NCBI GenBank assembly: GCA_014529385.2
Contig: CM043958.1
Span: 90,171,025 to 90,235,024 of the forward strand
Direction: 5' to 3'
Origin: Adiantum capillus-veneris
Lineage: Eukaryota > Streptophyta > Polypodiopsida > Polypodiales > Pteridaceae
DNA: 64,000 nucleotides
Both the position numbers and the translations under genes were made by a program. Shown here one piece after another: positions 10,475-20,822 of this stretch (the first letter of the stretch is position 1; each line of letters starts with the position of its first letter). Below the pieces are notes generated by a model. That model was not told the DNA's origin and made no database searches. It saw only the letters and a list, made by a program, of their open reading frames with translations.

Positions 10475-11447
10475 GCTGTAATCAACAAGCTGAACACCTC
10501 TCCTCAGGAACTGTCAGTATTTTGAAAATTTTTGACAGAGTCTCCCCTGTAAACTGAGCTCTGGGAACCAAAAGATAGCTCAAAAAACAATCATAAATAG
10601 CTGACCATTGACAAATCTAAAAAATCTCTGTAATATGCTGTCCTGTAAGCATACACTGTCTCCTCTTTGGGCGATGACAGAACCTGTATCTGTCTCAAGA
10701 CTGAACCCTGAACAATGCCTCAACGGCCTGACGCATAAGATGCAATCCAGTGTCTACACAAAGTCATACATCCTAAGGGATAAAAGTCGCCGAAGAGGAT
10801 GCGTGTAGAGGGGAACTCCAGCAACCTAATCCACCTCACACTGGGTAACCGAGCCCCCAGTGCTTGGCTTCAAAAAACCTCACACACAACCCTCTCAGAT
10901 GGCTCAGCAAACTGCCCAGAACTAGCATACATCCTATAATAGACCAATCACTGTCCTATGACCGCTGCGGCGGTCTGTCTGCTAGCGTGACTCACAACTA
11001 GCAGACCCACAATCACAGTACATCAATCTGCAATACATGCCAGTGGTGTCAAGCCGTCGTATGGCCACACCTCCCCTGGAACCTGGCAAGCACAAGAAGT
11101 AGCAATGCAGACTGCAATATATATATCTGATGATATATATGTGTACCTGGTCTATAGATGATGCTCTGAAGACGAATAAGTGATGTATGTCGATGTCGAT
11201 ATTGATGTCGACCACCTCCTGCTTGCCAATCTACACAAGATGGATTTCTTTGCGGCTAAAATCTATCTTCTGCTGTAGTGCTCAGAACGAAATTCTGAGG
11301 GCATAAACGGCTTCGAAAGGGGGGTAAAACCGCAGGTCGCCTGCTGAAAACGCTCCCGGAACGTCGAGTGTGAATTTTCGAACTCCGGATCCAAAATCTG
11401 CCGGAAAAGTGCGCGCGCGCGATTGCGCAAATCCGCACTGAACCAAG
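10475..11447 (-). other. Copia 2 leader
   Basis: Reverse complement of the Copia 1 leader region 6181-7170, colinear throughout. It ends at the deletion junction near 10470, where pol sequence begins. Confidence 0.85.
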
Positions 11448-11459
11448 GCTCTGATACCA
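11448..11459 (-). promoter_or_regulatory. Copia 2 primer-binding site
   Basis: Plus strand GCTCTGATACCA, the complement of TGGTATCAGAGC, two bases from the 5' LTR at 11462. Confidence 0.93.
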
Positions 11460-11461
11460 AT

Positions 11462-11680
11462 TGAAGTCGCGGAGCGGAGCGTGGGTCGACTCTCTCACAC
11501 ACACACACACACAGTGAGCTTACACAGTACAGTACGCAGAGAACTGTTAGAAGGGTTATCTCTCAATACCTTAGTATTCACAAAGAATAAGTTAGTATAT
11601 ACAAAGAGTTAGAGGTAAGTGAGTTAGGCGGGCGGCCGGCCATATCCGCATAAGAGGCCACTTGGGCTTTAATCCCAACA
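11462..11680 (-). repeat. Copia 2 5' LTR
   Basis: Same sequence as 9256-9472 except for the CA/CT run length and one T/A change near 11614. Confidence 0.95.
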
Positions 11681-11685
11681 GCTTA

Positions 11686-12964
11686 TAGCCATATTCCTAA
11701 GGAGTTCAAGAATAAGTTAGAACCAAAGAGCAAGAAGTGTATATTTCTTGGCTACGGAGAATCGAGCGAGATGGGTTACCAGCTTTGGGATCTCGAGTCC
11801 AGAAAAGTTATTCGTAGCAATGATGTGCATTTCAATGAAGCCAAGTTTCACGCTAAGCCAGCGAAGACAGAGGAGATCAGAAGAGTTGTCTTCAGGGAAG
11901 ATGGACCTAGTGCTAGCACATCAAGACAGCATGGTCAGGCTCAGGAACAGCCTATAGTGGCTAGAGAGGCAGAATTAGTTGTGGTGAGACATTTTGAGCG
12001 TGTCTCCAAACCACCTGATCGTTATGTGCCACCTCTAAATTATGTCATGCTCACAGATTGCGGAGAACCATCTTGTTACAAGGAGGCATTACAAGTGGTT
12101 GACTAGAAAAAATGCCAGTTGGCCATGCAATCAGAGATGATGGCTTTGCATAAGAATCAAACATGGGATTTGATTCAATTGCCAGAGGGCAAGAAAGCTC
12201 TACCTTGTAAGTGGGTTTACAGGTATAAGCTTACTCCTCATGATGGACAGCCAAAATACAAAGCACGGTTGGCTGCTAAGGGTTTTAAGCAAGAACACGG
12301 AATAGATTTTGATGAAGTCTTTTCACCAATTGTCAAGATGACAACATTGAGAAGTGTACTTGCTTTGGTTGCCAAACATGATCTGCATTTACATCAGATG
12401 GATGTGAAAACGACATTTCTTCATGGAGATTTGCATGAGGAGGTTTATATGCATCAGCCAGAAGGGTATGTTGAGAAAGGCAAAGAGAAATTGGTATGTC
12501 GTTTGAGAAAGAGTCTCTATGACAAAGAGAAGTTTCACCAATATATGCTTTCTCAAGGATACAAGAGAAGTGAGACAGATCATTGCCTGTATACTCGACA
12601 AGCTAAGGATGGTAGCTTGATAATCCTCATCTTGTATGTGGATGACATGTTACTTGCTGGTAGACAAATGGCAGAAATTTCAGCTCTTAAGTCAAAAATG
12701 GCAAAGGTTTTTTACATGAAAGACATGGGTGAGGCAAGTCATATAATGGGTATGCGTATCCAGCGAGATAGGTCAAAGAAGATGCTTTACTTATCTCAGA
12801 AAGAGTATATTGATAAGGTGTTGCAACGTTTCCATATGGACAGGGGAAAGGCATTGATGACACCATTGCCGTCATATGTGAAACTAAGCAACCAAGATTG
12901 CCCACAGTCTGAGGTGGGAAAGGTTGAAATGGATACGGTGCCGTATGCGCATGTGGGAGTTTGA
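11686..12964 (+). pseudogene. Copia 1 integrase C-terminus and reverse transcriptase
   Basis: Picks up integrase after Copia 2 and runs to RT in one frame from 11771, with one TAG at 12104. RT landmarks: LPCKWVYRYKLTPHDGQPKY, ARLAAKGFKQEHGIDFDEVF, HQMDVKTTFLHGDLHEEVYM and the catalytic LILYVDDMLLAG (near 12630). The block after KSLY, normally Gly-Leu-Lys-Gln-x-Pro-Arg-x-Trp-Tyr, is deleted in frame (KSLYDKEKFHQYM near 12510), which should disable the palm. A frameshift near 12955 separates it from RNase H. Confidence 0.9.
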
Positions 12965-13600
12965 TGTATGCAATGATTGCTACATGTCCGGATATTGCAT
13001 TTGCAGTGGGAGTGCTTAGCAGATATATGTCAAATCTCGGCAAGAAACATTGGGAGGCAGTGAAAGGTATCATGAGATACTTAAAACATACAAAGAGTAT
13101 GCGCATATGCTATGGTAGTCAGAATTTGAGTGTCAGAGGATACACTGACTCAGATTATGCAGGAGACTTGGATAAGAGGAGATCTACATCAGGCTATGTC
13201 TTTACATTGGCTGGAGGTGCCATATCATGGCGATCTCGATTACAAGATTGTATTACGCAGTCTACTATAGAAGCTGAGTATGTTGCAGCAAATGAGGCAT
13301 GCAAAGAAGCTATTTGGCAGATTGGTAATAGACTTGGGAATCAAAGTAGATATGCCAGAGTTATATTGTGATAGTCAAAGTGCTATACAATTGGCAAAGA
13401 ATCCAGTGTTCCATGTGAATACTAAGCATATTGATGTGAAATATCACTTCATTAGGGAAGTACTTGAAGACAAGCAGATACAACTGATGAAGATCCACAC
13501 CAAGGACAATCCTGCTGATCTACTCACAAAGGGACTTCCAGGAGAGGGCTTTGTGCATTGTCATGAGTTATTGGGCATTGGATATATGGCAGCCATGTAA
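12961..13600 (+). pseudogene. Copia 1 RNase H, frameshifted
   Basis: Two overlapping frames (12961-13371 and 13280-13600) together cover the domain found intact in Copia 2: RGYTDSDYAGDLDKRRSTSG, EAEYVAANEACKEAIW, then after a frameshift near 13320 ELYCDSQSAIQLAKNP and DNPADLLTKGLPGEGF. It would degrade the RNA strand of the RNA/DNA hybrid. Confidence 0.88.
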
Positions 13601-13658
13601 ATCTTTGTATATTTATGTTCATAGATTTACAGTCACTTAAAGTGCCACATTGGAATTT

Positions 13659-13669
13659 AAGTGGGAGGT
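13659..13669 (+). promoter_or_regulatory. Copia 1 polypurine tract
   Basis: AAGTGGGAGGT directly before the 3' LTR, the usual primer for plus-strand synthesis. Confidence 0.8.
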
Positions 13670-13889
13670 TGTTGGGATTAAAGACCAAGTGGCCTCTTAT
13701 ACGGATATGGCCGGCCGTCCGCCTAGCTCGCTTATCACTAACTCTTTTTATATACTCACTTATACTTTTGTGAATAATAAGATTTGGGAGATAACCCTTC
13801 AACAGATTCTCTGCGTACTGTGTAATCTCTCTGTCTATGTATCTCTGTGTGTGTGTGTGAGTCGATCTAAGCTCCGCTCCGCGACTTCA
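13670..13889 (+). repeat. Copia 1 3' LTR
   Basis: Starts TGTTGGGATTAAAG and ends CCGCGACTTCA; pairs with 5947-6166. Confidence 0.95.
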
Positions 13890-14333
13890 CAATGCACCAG
13901 CCACATTCAACCGCTTGATGGAGAAGCTATTTTAGGCCTCACCGAACCTCTACTGGAGTGTTCTTTGATGATATTATCGTCTACTCTAATTCATCAGATG
14001 AACACAAGCAACGCCTCCAGGTAATATTTCAAGTTCTAAGAGAGAATAAAATTTATGTTAATTGAAAGAAAAAGTGAATTTTTCTTGCAAGAGATTCAGT
14101 ATTTAGGTCACATTATCTCTCAAGATGGCATCCAAATGGATCCATCAAAGCTAGAGGTAATAAAAGGATGGCCTAAACCAAGGAATCTTCACGAAGTAAG
14201 AAGCTTTGTAGGTATGTGTGCATACTATAGACGCTTCATAGAAAAGTTCTCACAAATCGCGGGACCATTGCATGACCTAACAAAGAAAAATGTTAGATAT
14301 ACATGGTCTGCCAAGGAGAACAATGCTTTCAAA
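13890..14333 (+). pseudogene. Gypsy A reverse transcriptase, C-terminal half
   Basis: Resumes the RT broken at 5946. NAPATFNRLMEKLF is followed by a stop, then a frame-shifted VFFDDIIVYSN (near 13958), which holds the catalytic Asp-Asp. Next come the connection/thumb segments FFLQEIQYLGHIISQDGIQM, PSKLEVIKGWPKPRNLHEV and AYYRRFIEKFSQIAGPLHDL. It breaks off at AKENNAF, where gypsy B begins. A homologous copy is at 36343-36700. RNase H and integrase of this copy are absent. Confidence 0.85.
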
Positions 14334-14522
14334 ACTAATAATCTGGAGTTCTACCAAAGCTTGGTAATGACTGGCTGATACAATCTGGAAGCTTGTAGCC
14401 CCCGCTCATTAATTACAGAGTTTATCCGAGAAATTAGGAGTTACAATATTCCCGATTCATCAAAATAATAATTGTTTTACAAAGAGAACTCCGAAAAATG
14501 GAATCCGTGTTAGCTTGCTGCA
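14334..14522 (-). repeat. Gypsy B 3' LTR remnant
   Basis: Minus strand begins TGCAGCAAGCTAACACGG at 14522 and matches the start of the 5' LTR (31362 downward) with few changes. It breaks at gypsy A after 189 bases. A purine-rich stretch (minus GGCGAGGAGAGATGG, about 14529-14543) precedes it as a possible polypurine tract. Confidence 0.75.
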
Positions 14523-17391
14523 AATATCCATCTCTCCTCGCCCGTGTCGTCCCTTGACACAACTTTATGGGCTGAAATCATCTTCGGTTTGACAGCTAGC
14601 GAGGGGTCTTTAAGCGCATCCAGTGCCTTCTGGTATCTGATTTTTCTTTCTTTGTCTGGCACTTACAAAAATTGCATGGTCACTCTATTCTTCAGCTCCA
14701 CCGCTGAGTAGCCTACAAATCTAGATGTAAGGTTGCTGATCACCGGTGCAAATATCTTCGTTCGCCAGGTGAAGAATCCAGTGTAGAAAGCTTCCTCAAA
14801 TGCCAAGATATTGCTTGATGGTAAGAACATACATCTGGCATAGAAACCGTAAAGGACTTCTTCTGAAGTTGCCCACTCAAATCATAGCATAACCCCTGAT
14901 TTCCCTTGAGGAATGACATCCACAGGGTGCCTGCTTGCTCTGGCTCATGAAATACTTCAATACAAGTAAGCAGCATTCGGCATATTTTATATAACATGGC
15001 GCAGGAGAGATCTGGAAGAATCTTGAAGAAAGACATGGCTCTCGTTAGGGTTTTCACCATGTATTCCTCTGTTGCTTGTCCTTTCTCTAGAGATGGCAAT
15101 CTTGGGTAGTTCAGCCAGGTTGGCCGCTTCTTTGTCAGTGCCTCATGCTCTTGACATGTCCTTACTCTGGGTACGGGACAAAATGTGGGATCTCTTTGCA
15201 GGGCTGCAGGTGCTCTTGTGAACAGAATCAAATACCACGGATTCTTGTTCAACCAACTTAACCTCCACTTTGGGTGGTCTTTATCTGTGCCATCTTCTTG
15301 CATGTCTTTGTACAGCCTTTCTTTTACATGTAGTAGTTTCACTTTTATGAGAGGGTATGGTAGGGATTGCTGATGCCATTGAGCATTGATGTGATTGGGA
15401 GTGAGTTGAGTGACGTTGACAGAGTGTAGAACTCTCAACTCCCAATCTATCGCGGCTTTCCATTGCTCATCCACCTCTTGGGTGATCTTCTCTTTCAGTG
15501 CGTCCTCCTCAGCTTTTGATAACTGGACCATAGGCACTGTGTTTGCATCTGTGATGTTAATCTGAAAATCCTCTTCACCACTCGGCTCTATTGTGGAATG
15601 TGTCTCAAACTCAGCAAATGAGACCGAGGGTATGTTTATATGCGGCGGCTCTGAAGTGCCTGCCTCATCCTCCGTTTCTGGCCGTCCATCTCTGAGAAGT
15701 TGGTTAACTCTCTTGAGCTCTGCTATTTCCTTTAGGAGCTCTTCTTCTCTTCGAGCCCGCATCAATGCTAGGTCCCTACGTTGTGATTTTTCCAGCTTTA
15801 GTTCTAACTCAAGGTCTTTATTTTTCTTTTCTAGTGCCTTGTACACTTCATCAGTCCCTTTGATCGAGGCCACGACTGGATTTTCTCTTATTTGCTATAA
15901 GAAGATTGTCTGATCATTGATTCGCTGTTCAGAGTACTGTAAAGAGGCATTTGCAACATCCAATTGCACTTGAATTTTTTGAGTTGACAGGGATGTCGTA
16001 AGAAGTTCATTTGTAACTTCTGTCAGCTGCTCATCTTTTGCTTTGCAAGCATCAGATAACTTGGTGAGTAGATCACCTAACTCCTCCATTTCTTTCTGTT
16101 GCCTATCTCTAGCTAGCTGATGTTGTTCAGCTTCTGCTTTCATCTCTTGCACTTGTCTCTGAAGATAGGTGATGACAGTCATCCTATCTTTTAACTCTCC
16201 TTGGAGAGCGTCAATCACCATCTCAAGCTCTTTGGCCTTTGTGTTGCGGCTAAGTGTTGTTGAACGGATTCTTTCCGTCATGTCTTGCATCTACCTTGCA
16301 TATTTGTCTTACCTTATGCTTGTTGACTGTGCTGGTAGGCCTGTTTCTTTCTTTCAAAACGAGCTTGTTTTTGTGCTGGCTCTTCTTGGTGGTCGGCCAC
16401 AACTTTTCTCTTCATTTCCTCTCTACGAGCTCTCTTTTCCTCGTTATCAGAGCTCTCGCTGCTGTGCCTTTTTGGCGAGCTGTCAGCAGACAGCTGATTC
16501 TTCATCGGATTTATAAGATCTCTTTCCTGACCTTGTAGCTCTTGGAGAGGGTTGTGCTCCCAATATCCACATATTTTGATCAGGAGCAGGTGGTAAATTG
16601 TCAGCCGTGCCAATAGCATGGTATGCTATCCTCGTCAAGACTTCTAGCCCACCCAAGTACGTGATTTTTCCTTCTTTCTTGGTTCCCTTCAAGGTGGTCA
16701 GGACATACTGCGCGTGGCCCATTGGTTGCCTAGTTGTTGACTTTAGAACTTGGGTAAATGTGGTGACAACTGCGTGATTTGGCATGGTGTATCGTGGTGG
16801 CCTTTTTGCCAAGAAGTGGAAGTGCTAATGGTACAATGTGGCTGGCTCTTCCACCTGTTTGTGAATCAAATCTACGAAGGTAGCCGTAGCTGTCTCTTTG
16901 GTAAAGGTTCCTACTGTTTTCATGTCTCTTGCTCTCATGGTCATTCCTTCTGTAGGCGGTATGAGTGCCTCTGCCACTATATCTTTAGTGATGTTCCCCA
17001 CTTTGACCTTGTTTCCCTGAGTGTCAGATATTTGTGCGGTTCCTTCTTCTTTAATTGTGGATAAAAGCCCATAAGCTTTCTGAAAATCCACTCCGCAAGG
17101 CTCTTGTTCGTAGAAGTCTCTGAGTCAAAGCCTGCGGTTGGCTACTTTGGTCTTTGGGTTTGCAGCAACATCATATACTTCTTTGGGTAAGAGTTGCAAC
17201 TCCACATGATTCCCCTCTTCACTCTTAAATCTACCGGTGAAGACTGTAGTGTGGTGCTCTTCTAGCTGTTCTTTGGAGAGGTATGCTGTGTTGGTTGCTT
17301 TGACTGAATTTGGGTCTAATTGATATGCGGGCAGTTCCTGCAACTTCTCCTTTTGGTTGAGCTTCTTCTTGGCCCTCTCTATTGCTTGCAT
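14510..17391 (-). pseudogene. Gypsy B extra ORF downstream of pol: coiled-coil protein
   Basis: An ATG at 17391 (MQAIERAKKKLNQKEKLQEL) starts a region of about 960 codons running to a stop at 14512-14510, just inside the 3' LTR. One frame holds most of it, with stops at 17127, 16827 and 15897 and frameshifts near 16500, 16300 and 14780. Parts: a globular N-terminal third (17391-16490); a charged Lys/Arg-rich stretch (KRARREEMKRKVVADH) that could be a nuclear signal; long heptad coiled coils (16290-15700); a C-terminal third ending EERWIFAAS. I see no signal peptide or clear membrane segment. The N-terminal part faintly recalls the 'putative plant transposon protein' domain of Athila-like elements. 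Function unknown. Confidence 0.7.
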
Positions 17392-19546
17392 GGCTCCTGT
17401 TTAGTGAATAGAGTGCAAAGTTAGCAAATTTGTCGGAATTTTCTCTGAAATGTCCTTTAGTCTGAAATGCTAACAATTTTGGTCCAATTTTCTTTAAATC
17501 AATTTTTGAACAAGCATAGATGCATAAAAACATGCAAGGAACAAAACTGTGAAGTCAACAAATTTTTGCAACCAAAGTAAATAATCGTGATTATTTACAA
17601 TTGAGCAAATTTTTCAACTTTTTGCAAACTTGGCTTCATAGGCTTGAAGTATATACCAAATACATGCTCTGATTGAAATATGGACTCATTTGGATGCATA
17701 GGGTGAAAATGGTACCAGATTTTGGCTTTAGGTCTCTGAAACAATAGATATAAAGGAAATTTGAGATTTTGAGCTCAAAATAGGTTCGAACTTGGCTAGT
17801 GGGCTTAACACATCATGTACTTGGATGTATGATGGCAAAATATCCAAACTTCCCAATTTTGGCTATCAAAATTAGCATATTTTGGTACAACTTGGTTCTA
17901 GGCATTGTATAGACCTTGTATATGAGATATAAGGTGATTTGGATCAAGAAATGTTGTCCATAACCAAGAAATTGGCTTGCAAGGACTTCTTTGCGTTTTT
18001 TGGCAATTTTCCAAGTAATGAGTGGTCATTTTGGCTCATACTTGATTTTTGGTATGCATTAGGTGTGTACACATGGTAGGTGAGGAGATGTGACAATTTC
18101 CAAGAAAAAAAGATGCAAAAGTAAATAATCACGATTATTTACAATAGTGACAAATTCTTTGCAAAACTTACAAATTGACCTAGACATATACTATACACCT
18201 AAAACAAGTCTTGAATTGAATTTGGTCAAACCGGCATCACTTTATGCTTTGTCGACTCTGAAATCACCGTTTTCTGTGACTACACTGCCTGTTGGGTTGG
18301 TTGGTCAACTTTGAGGCCTTGGACTTGTCCGCAACATAATCGTGAAGCAACCTGTCCAATTCTAGCTCATTTGGAGTCAGTTTGACCCCGTATGTCGAAT
18401 TTGACGCTTTGTAACCTTCAAGCTATTTTCTGCTTTTCAGGGGCTTTACTTGATGGATTTCACCAAGCCAATCATATACATTGTATATGGACCTCATAAG
18501 CAAGCCATCTGTGGAGTCAGATCGGAATTCTGGCATTTGCCAAAAACCTAGCTTTTCTACTGTGGACCCCCTCGACCCCTGCCGAATGGTCAACTGATGA
18601 TATAGAAAGATTCTATTATGTTAGGGCATGCTATGGTTCAAATCCCATCTGATTTGGTTGAGTTGGCAAGCGGCTATGGTCAGTTTTTGGTTGTAGGTCT
18701 TCGTGCACTGTTCGATTTCTAGGGTTTTTTCTAGGGATTTAGACTAGCTACCGGCCGTACAAAATGGATCATTGATGAGTAAAGAACTTACCCCTCATGT
18801 CTCATGTGAGATGGCGTTGAAAATGGTCAATTGTGGACTCCAGAAAAGTCGCGCGAAAGAGGTCGAAATCTCTCTCTGCAAAGGCTGCAAGTGGAAATGA
18901 GATGGTTTTAGCCTACCTTGGATATCTATACCTGGACTTCCCGAACCAATTTTCCCCCGATTCCCTCGTTAGTCCTACTAGGCTGTGAAATCTATGTTAG
19001 ACTCAAAAATTTCCTGATCGGATTCCTGTAGCTCATTCTGCAAGAATTTTGCAAAAGTAGGCATGACCACCTAATTTAGGCTAAAAATCCATCTTCTGGT
19101 TTCATTGAAATTTTTTGTGCTTGTCCACCTTGTCTTTCTGATCATCGTCGTGTCTTCTGTTTTTCCATCTAAGCTTTCCCTACTATTTATTATTAATTTT
19201 TGACCTGTTTATTTGAAAAAATACAAAAAATAGCAAAATGCTCTAAAAAGTAAAGTGAAAATCCAATAATTAAGAAAATCCATTGAAAAACAAAGGTTTA
19301 TTTTTTTGTTGAATGTTTTGTTTTTAAGCTTCATTATCAATAAAAATGATGAAAAATACCCAAAAAAGACTATTTTTAATGATTTTTTGATAGCATATAC
19401 ACTATTTACACTCATCGGGAAGATATTATCAATGAATTTTCCCTTGGTGATGAATTATAAGGGCATTAGGTAATTTTGCAAAAAATCACACGTTAACATC
19501 GGACTTTTTCCTCCCTCTTCAAACATTGCCCTTAATTACTTAGTAC
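17392..19546. other. Gypsy B non-coding spacer with palindromic motif
   Basis: About 2.1 kb without coding sense between the two accessory ORFs. It contains the palindrome with arms GTAAATAATC/GATTATTTAC at 17577-17598 and 18121-18142, each followed by T-rich 'TTTGCAA' text, as in the leader at 28.9-30.8 kb. AT-rich with many long A/T strings near 19200-19400. Confidence 0.7.
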
Positions 19547-20820
19547 TTAGTGCCCTTCCACCCCTCCTAGGTGGCGTACTCGGGGACGACTTTGTGCATG
19601 GGTGGAACAATTGTGTCTATGCATAGCCATGGTTGGCTCTACCATGCTATGAATATCAATGCAATTCAAACCATTATGTTGTGCAAGAGCTGGGTCTTGA
19701 GTAATTAACTCAAGGGTTTCTGATGTCGAGGTTTGTTGTTGATGTCTTCCAAAGAGCAAATCTTGTAGCTTGTGTGCTCTCTGTTTAATTATACCATCAT
19801 GATGCTTTAGCACACTAATTGCTTGAGATGTCGGTGGCACTTTTGTTTGTTGTCAAGCTTTTTCTCGCCATTGGTAGCTTGGTCTACTTGGTGCTGTATG
19901 GTTTGGTGGAGTCTTTTGAGATTTAACTCGCCATTGCTTGATTAGTTTTACAGTTTGTGGAGAAGATAAGTGCTCCTTTTTCTTCCAAAACATTTCCATG
20001 TTAGGTTCCTTGCTTGGAGATGCTCATTTCTGTGTTTTAACCCTTGGAACCTTCTTTTGTTTTGTCGGTGAAGTTTTAGGCACCCATATCTGAATCGGTT
20101 TATCCTTAAGCTGTGCTTTTGGTACCCAAATTTTCCTGACTCCTTTCATGCTACTTGTAGCATTTGCTTGTCGAGGGGATGGAGAAGATTGACTACTTCG
20201 TGGTTTGGTATGCTGATTGCTTCTTTTCCATTCCTCCTTGCTTGGTGCAATTGGAACAACGAGTTGCCCTCCTTTTTAGGTGATAGCTTTAGCTGATTTG
20301 TATTCCAATCTAGTACTGCTTTGTATGTTCGCATCCAGGGAATTCCAAGAATCATCGTCTCATTCATGTGTTCATCTGGTAAGCATACAAACTGATGAGG
20401 ACATGAACATCCATGTACTATCACGTTCAAGTTGACTACTCCCAATGTTGGGGTTGGGTTCTTGTTGCATCCTTTGATTGTCGCTATTCCTACTGTCAAT
20501 GCTTGACTTGTTGCCTTCTTGTACGTGGAATAACTTACTACATTTACTCTAGCTCCTACATGGACCAAAGCATTGGTGCTATGATTGTTGAGCTTTACTT
20601 TGATGCACAGGTCCATTCCATCTAACCAGTCATCATCTGTTGAAAGTGTCTTTAGGTAATTCCCATTGTTGGCATCTATTTCTAGAGTGTTGATGGGAAT
20701 CGGTATCTGTTGATTCTTGAGAGCAGCTCTCCGCTTGAATACCCGAAGCCAAGCTTCCTCTTGGGCTTCATCAATAACGTGCTATCGTTTAATCTTCCTT
20801 TGTTTGGCTGCATGCATTCT
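19547..20820 (-). pseudogene. Gypsy B second retropepsin-like ORF, after integrase
   Basis: The best part, 20616-20146, reads IKVKLNNHSTNALVHVGARV at its start and MILGIPWMRTYKAVLDW near its end. These are the flap and C-terminal landmarks of a retroviral-type aspartic protease fold. The catalytic triplet Asp-Thr/Ser-Gly is His-Val-Gly here. Upstream codons (from about 20820) and downstream codons (IWVPKAQLKDKP, then 19840-19547) look like the same protein in shifted frames. It lies directly after integrase on the same strand. It may be a domesticated or decayed protease copy used as a structural domain. Confidence 0.6.
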
Positions 20821-20822
20821 TT

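Larger units (their letters stand above)
9256..11680 (-). mobile_element. Copia 2: young internally deleted Copia nested in Copia 1
   Basis: Reverse-oriented element with LTRs 9256-9472 and 11462-11680. They are nearly identical: one base change plus one CA/CT microsatellite length change by eye. The target duplication GCTTA is perfect (9251-9255 and 11681-11685). The LTR sequence is the same family as Copia 1. Internally it keeps the Met primer site, leader, the C-terminal part of RT/RNase H and the polypurine tract. Gag, protease, integrase and most of RT are gone. The cis signals are complete, so it could be moved in trans by a relative. Confidence 0.95.
5947..13889 (+). mobile_element. 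Copia 1: complete but decayed Ty1/Copia element
   Basis: The LTRs are 5947-6166 and 13670-13889, each 220 bases, TG..CA. They differ at about a dozen positions by eye (near 5%). The element is flanked by a perfect 5-base target duplication, CAATG (5942-5946 and 13890-13894), and sits inside the RT gene of gypsy A. Order inside: initiator-Met primer site, leader, gag, protease, integrase, RT, RNase H, polypurine tract. This is the canonical Copia order. It is interrupted by nested Copia 2 (9256-11680). Stops and frameshifts in every domain make it non-autonomous. Confidence 0.95.

Noticed and set aside
14510-17391. Calling the gypsy B extra ORF an envelope gene
   Set aside because: Position fits, but no signal peptide, membrane span or cleavage site is visible; the content is coiled coil and basic stretches.
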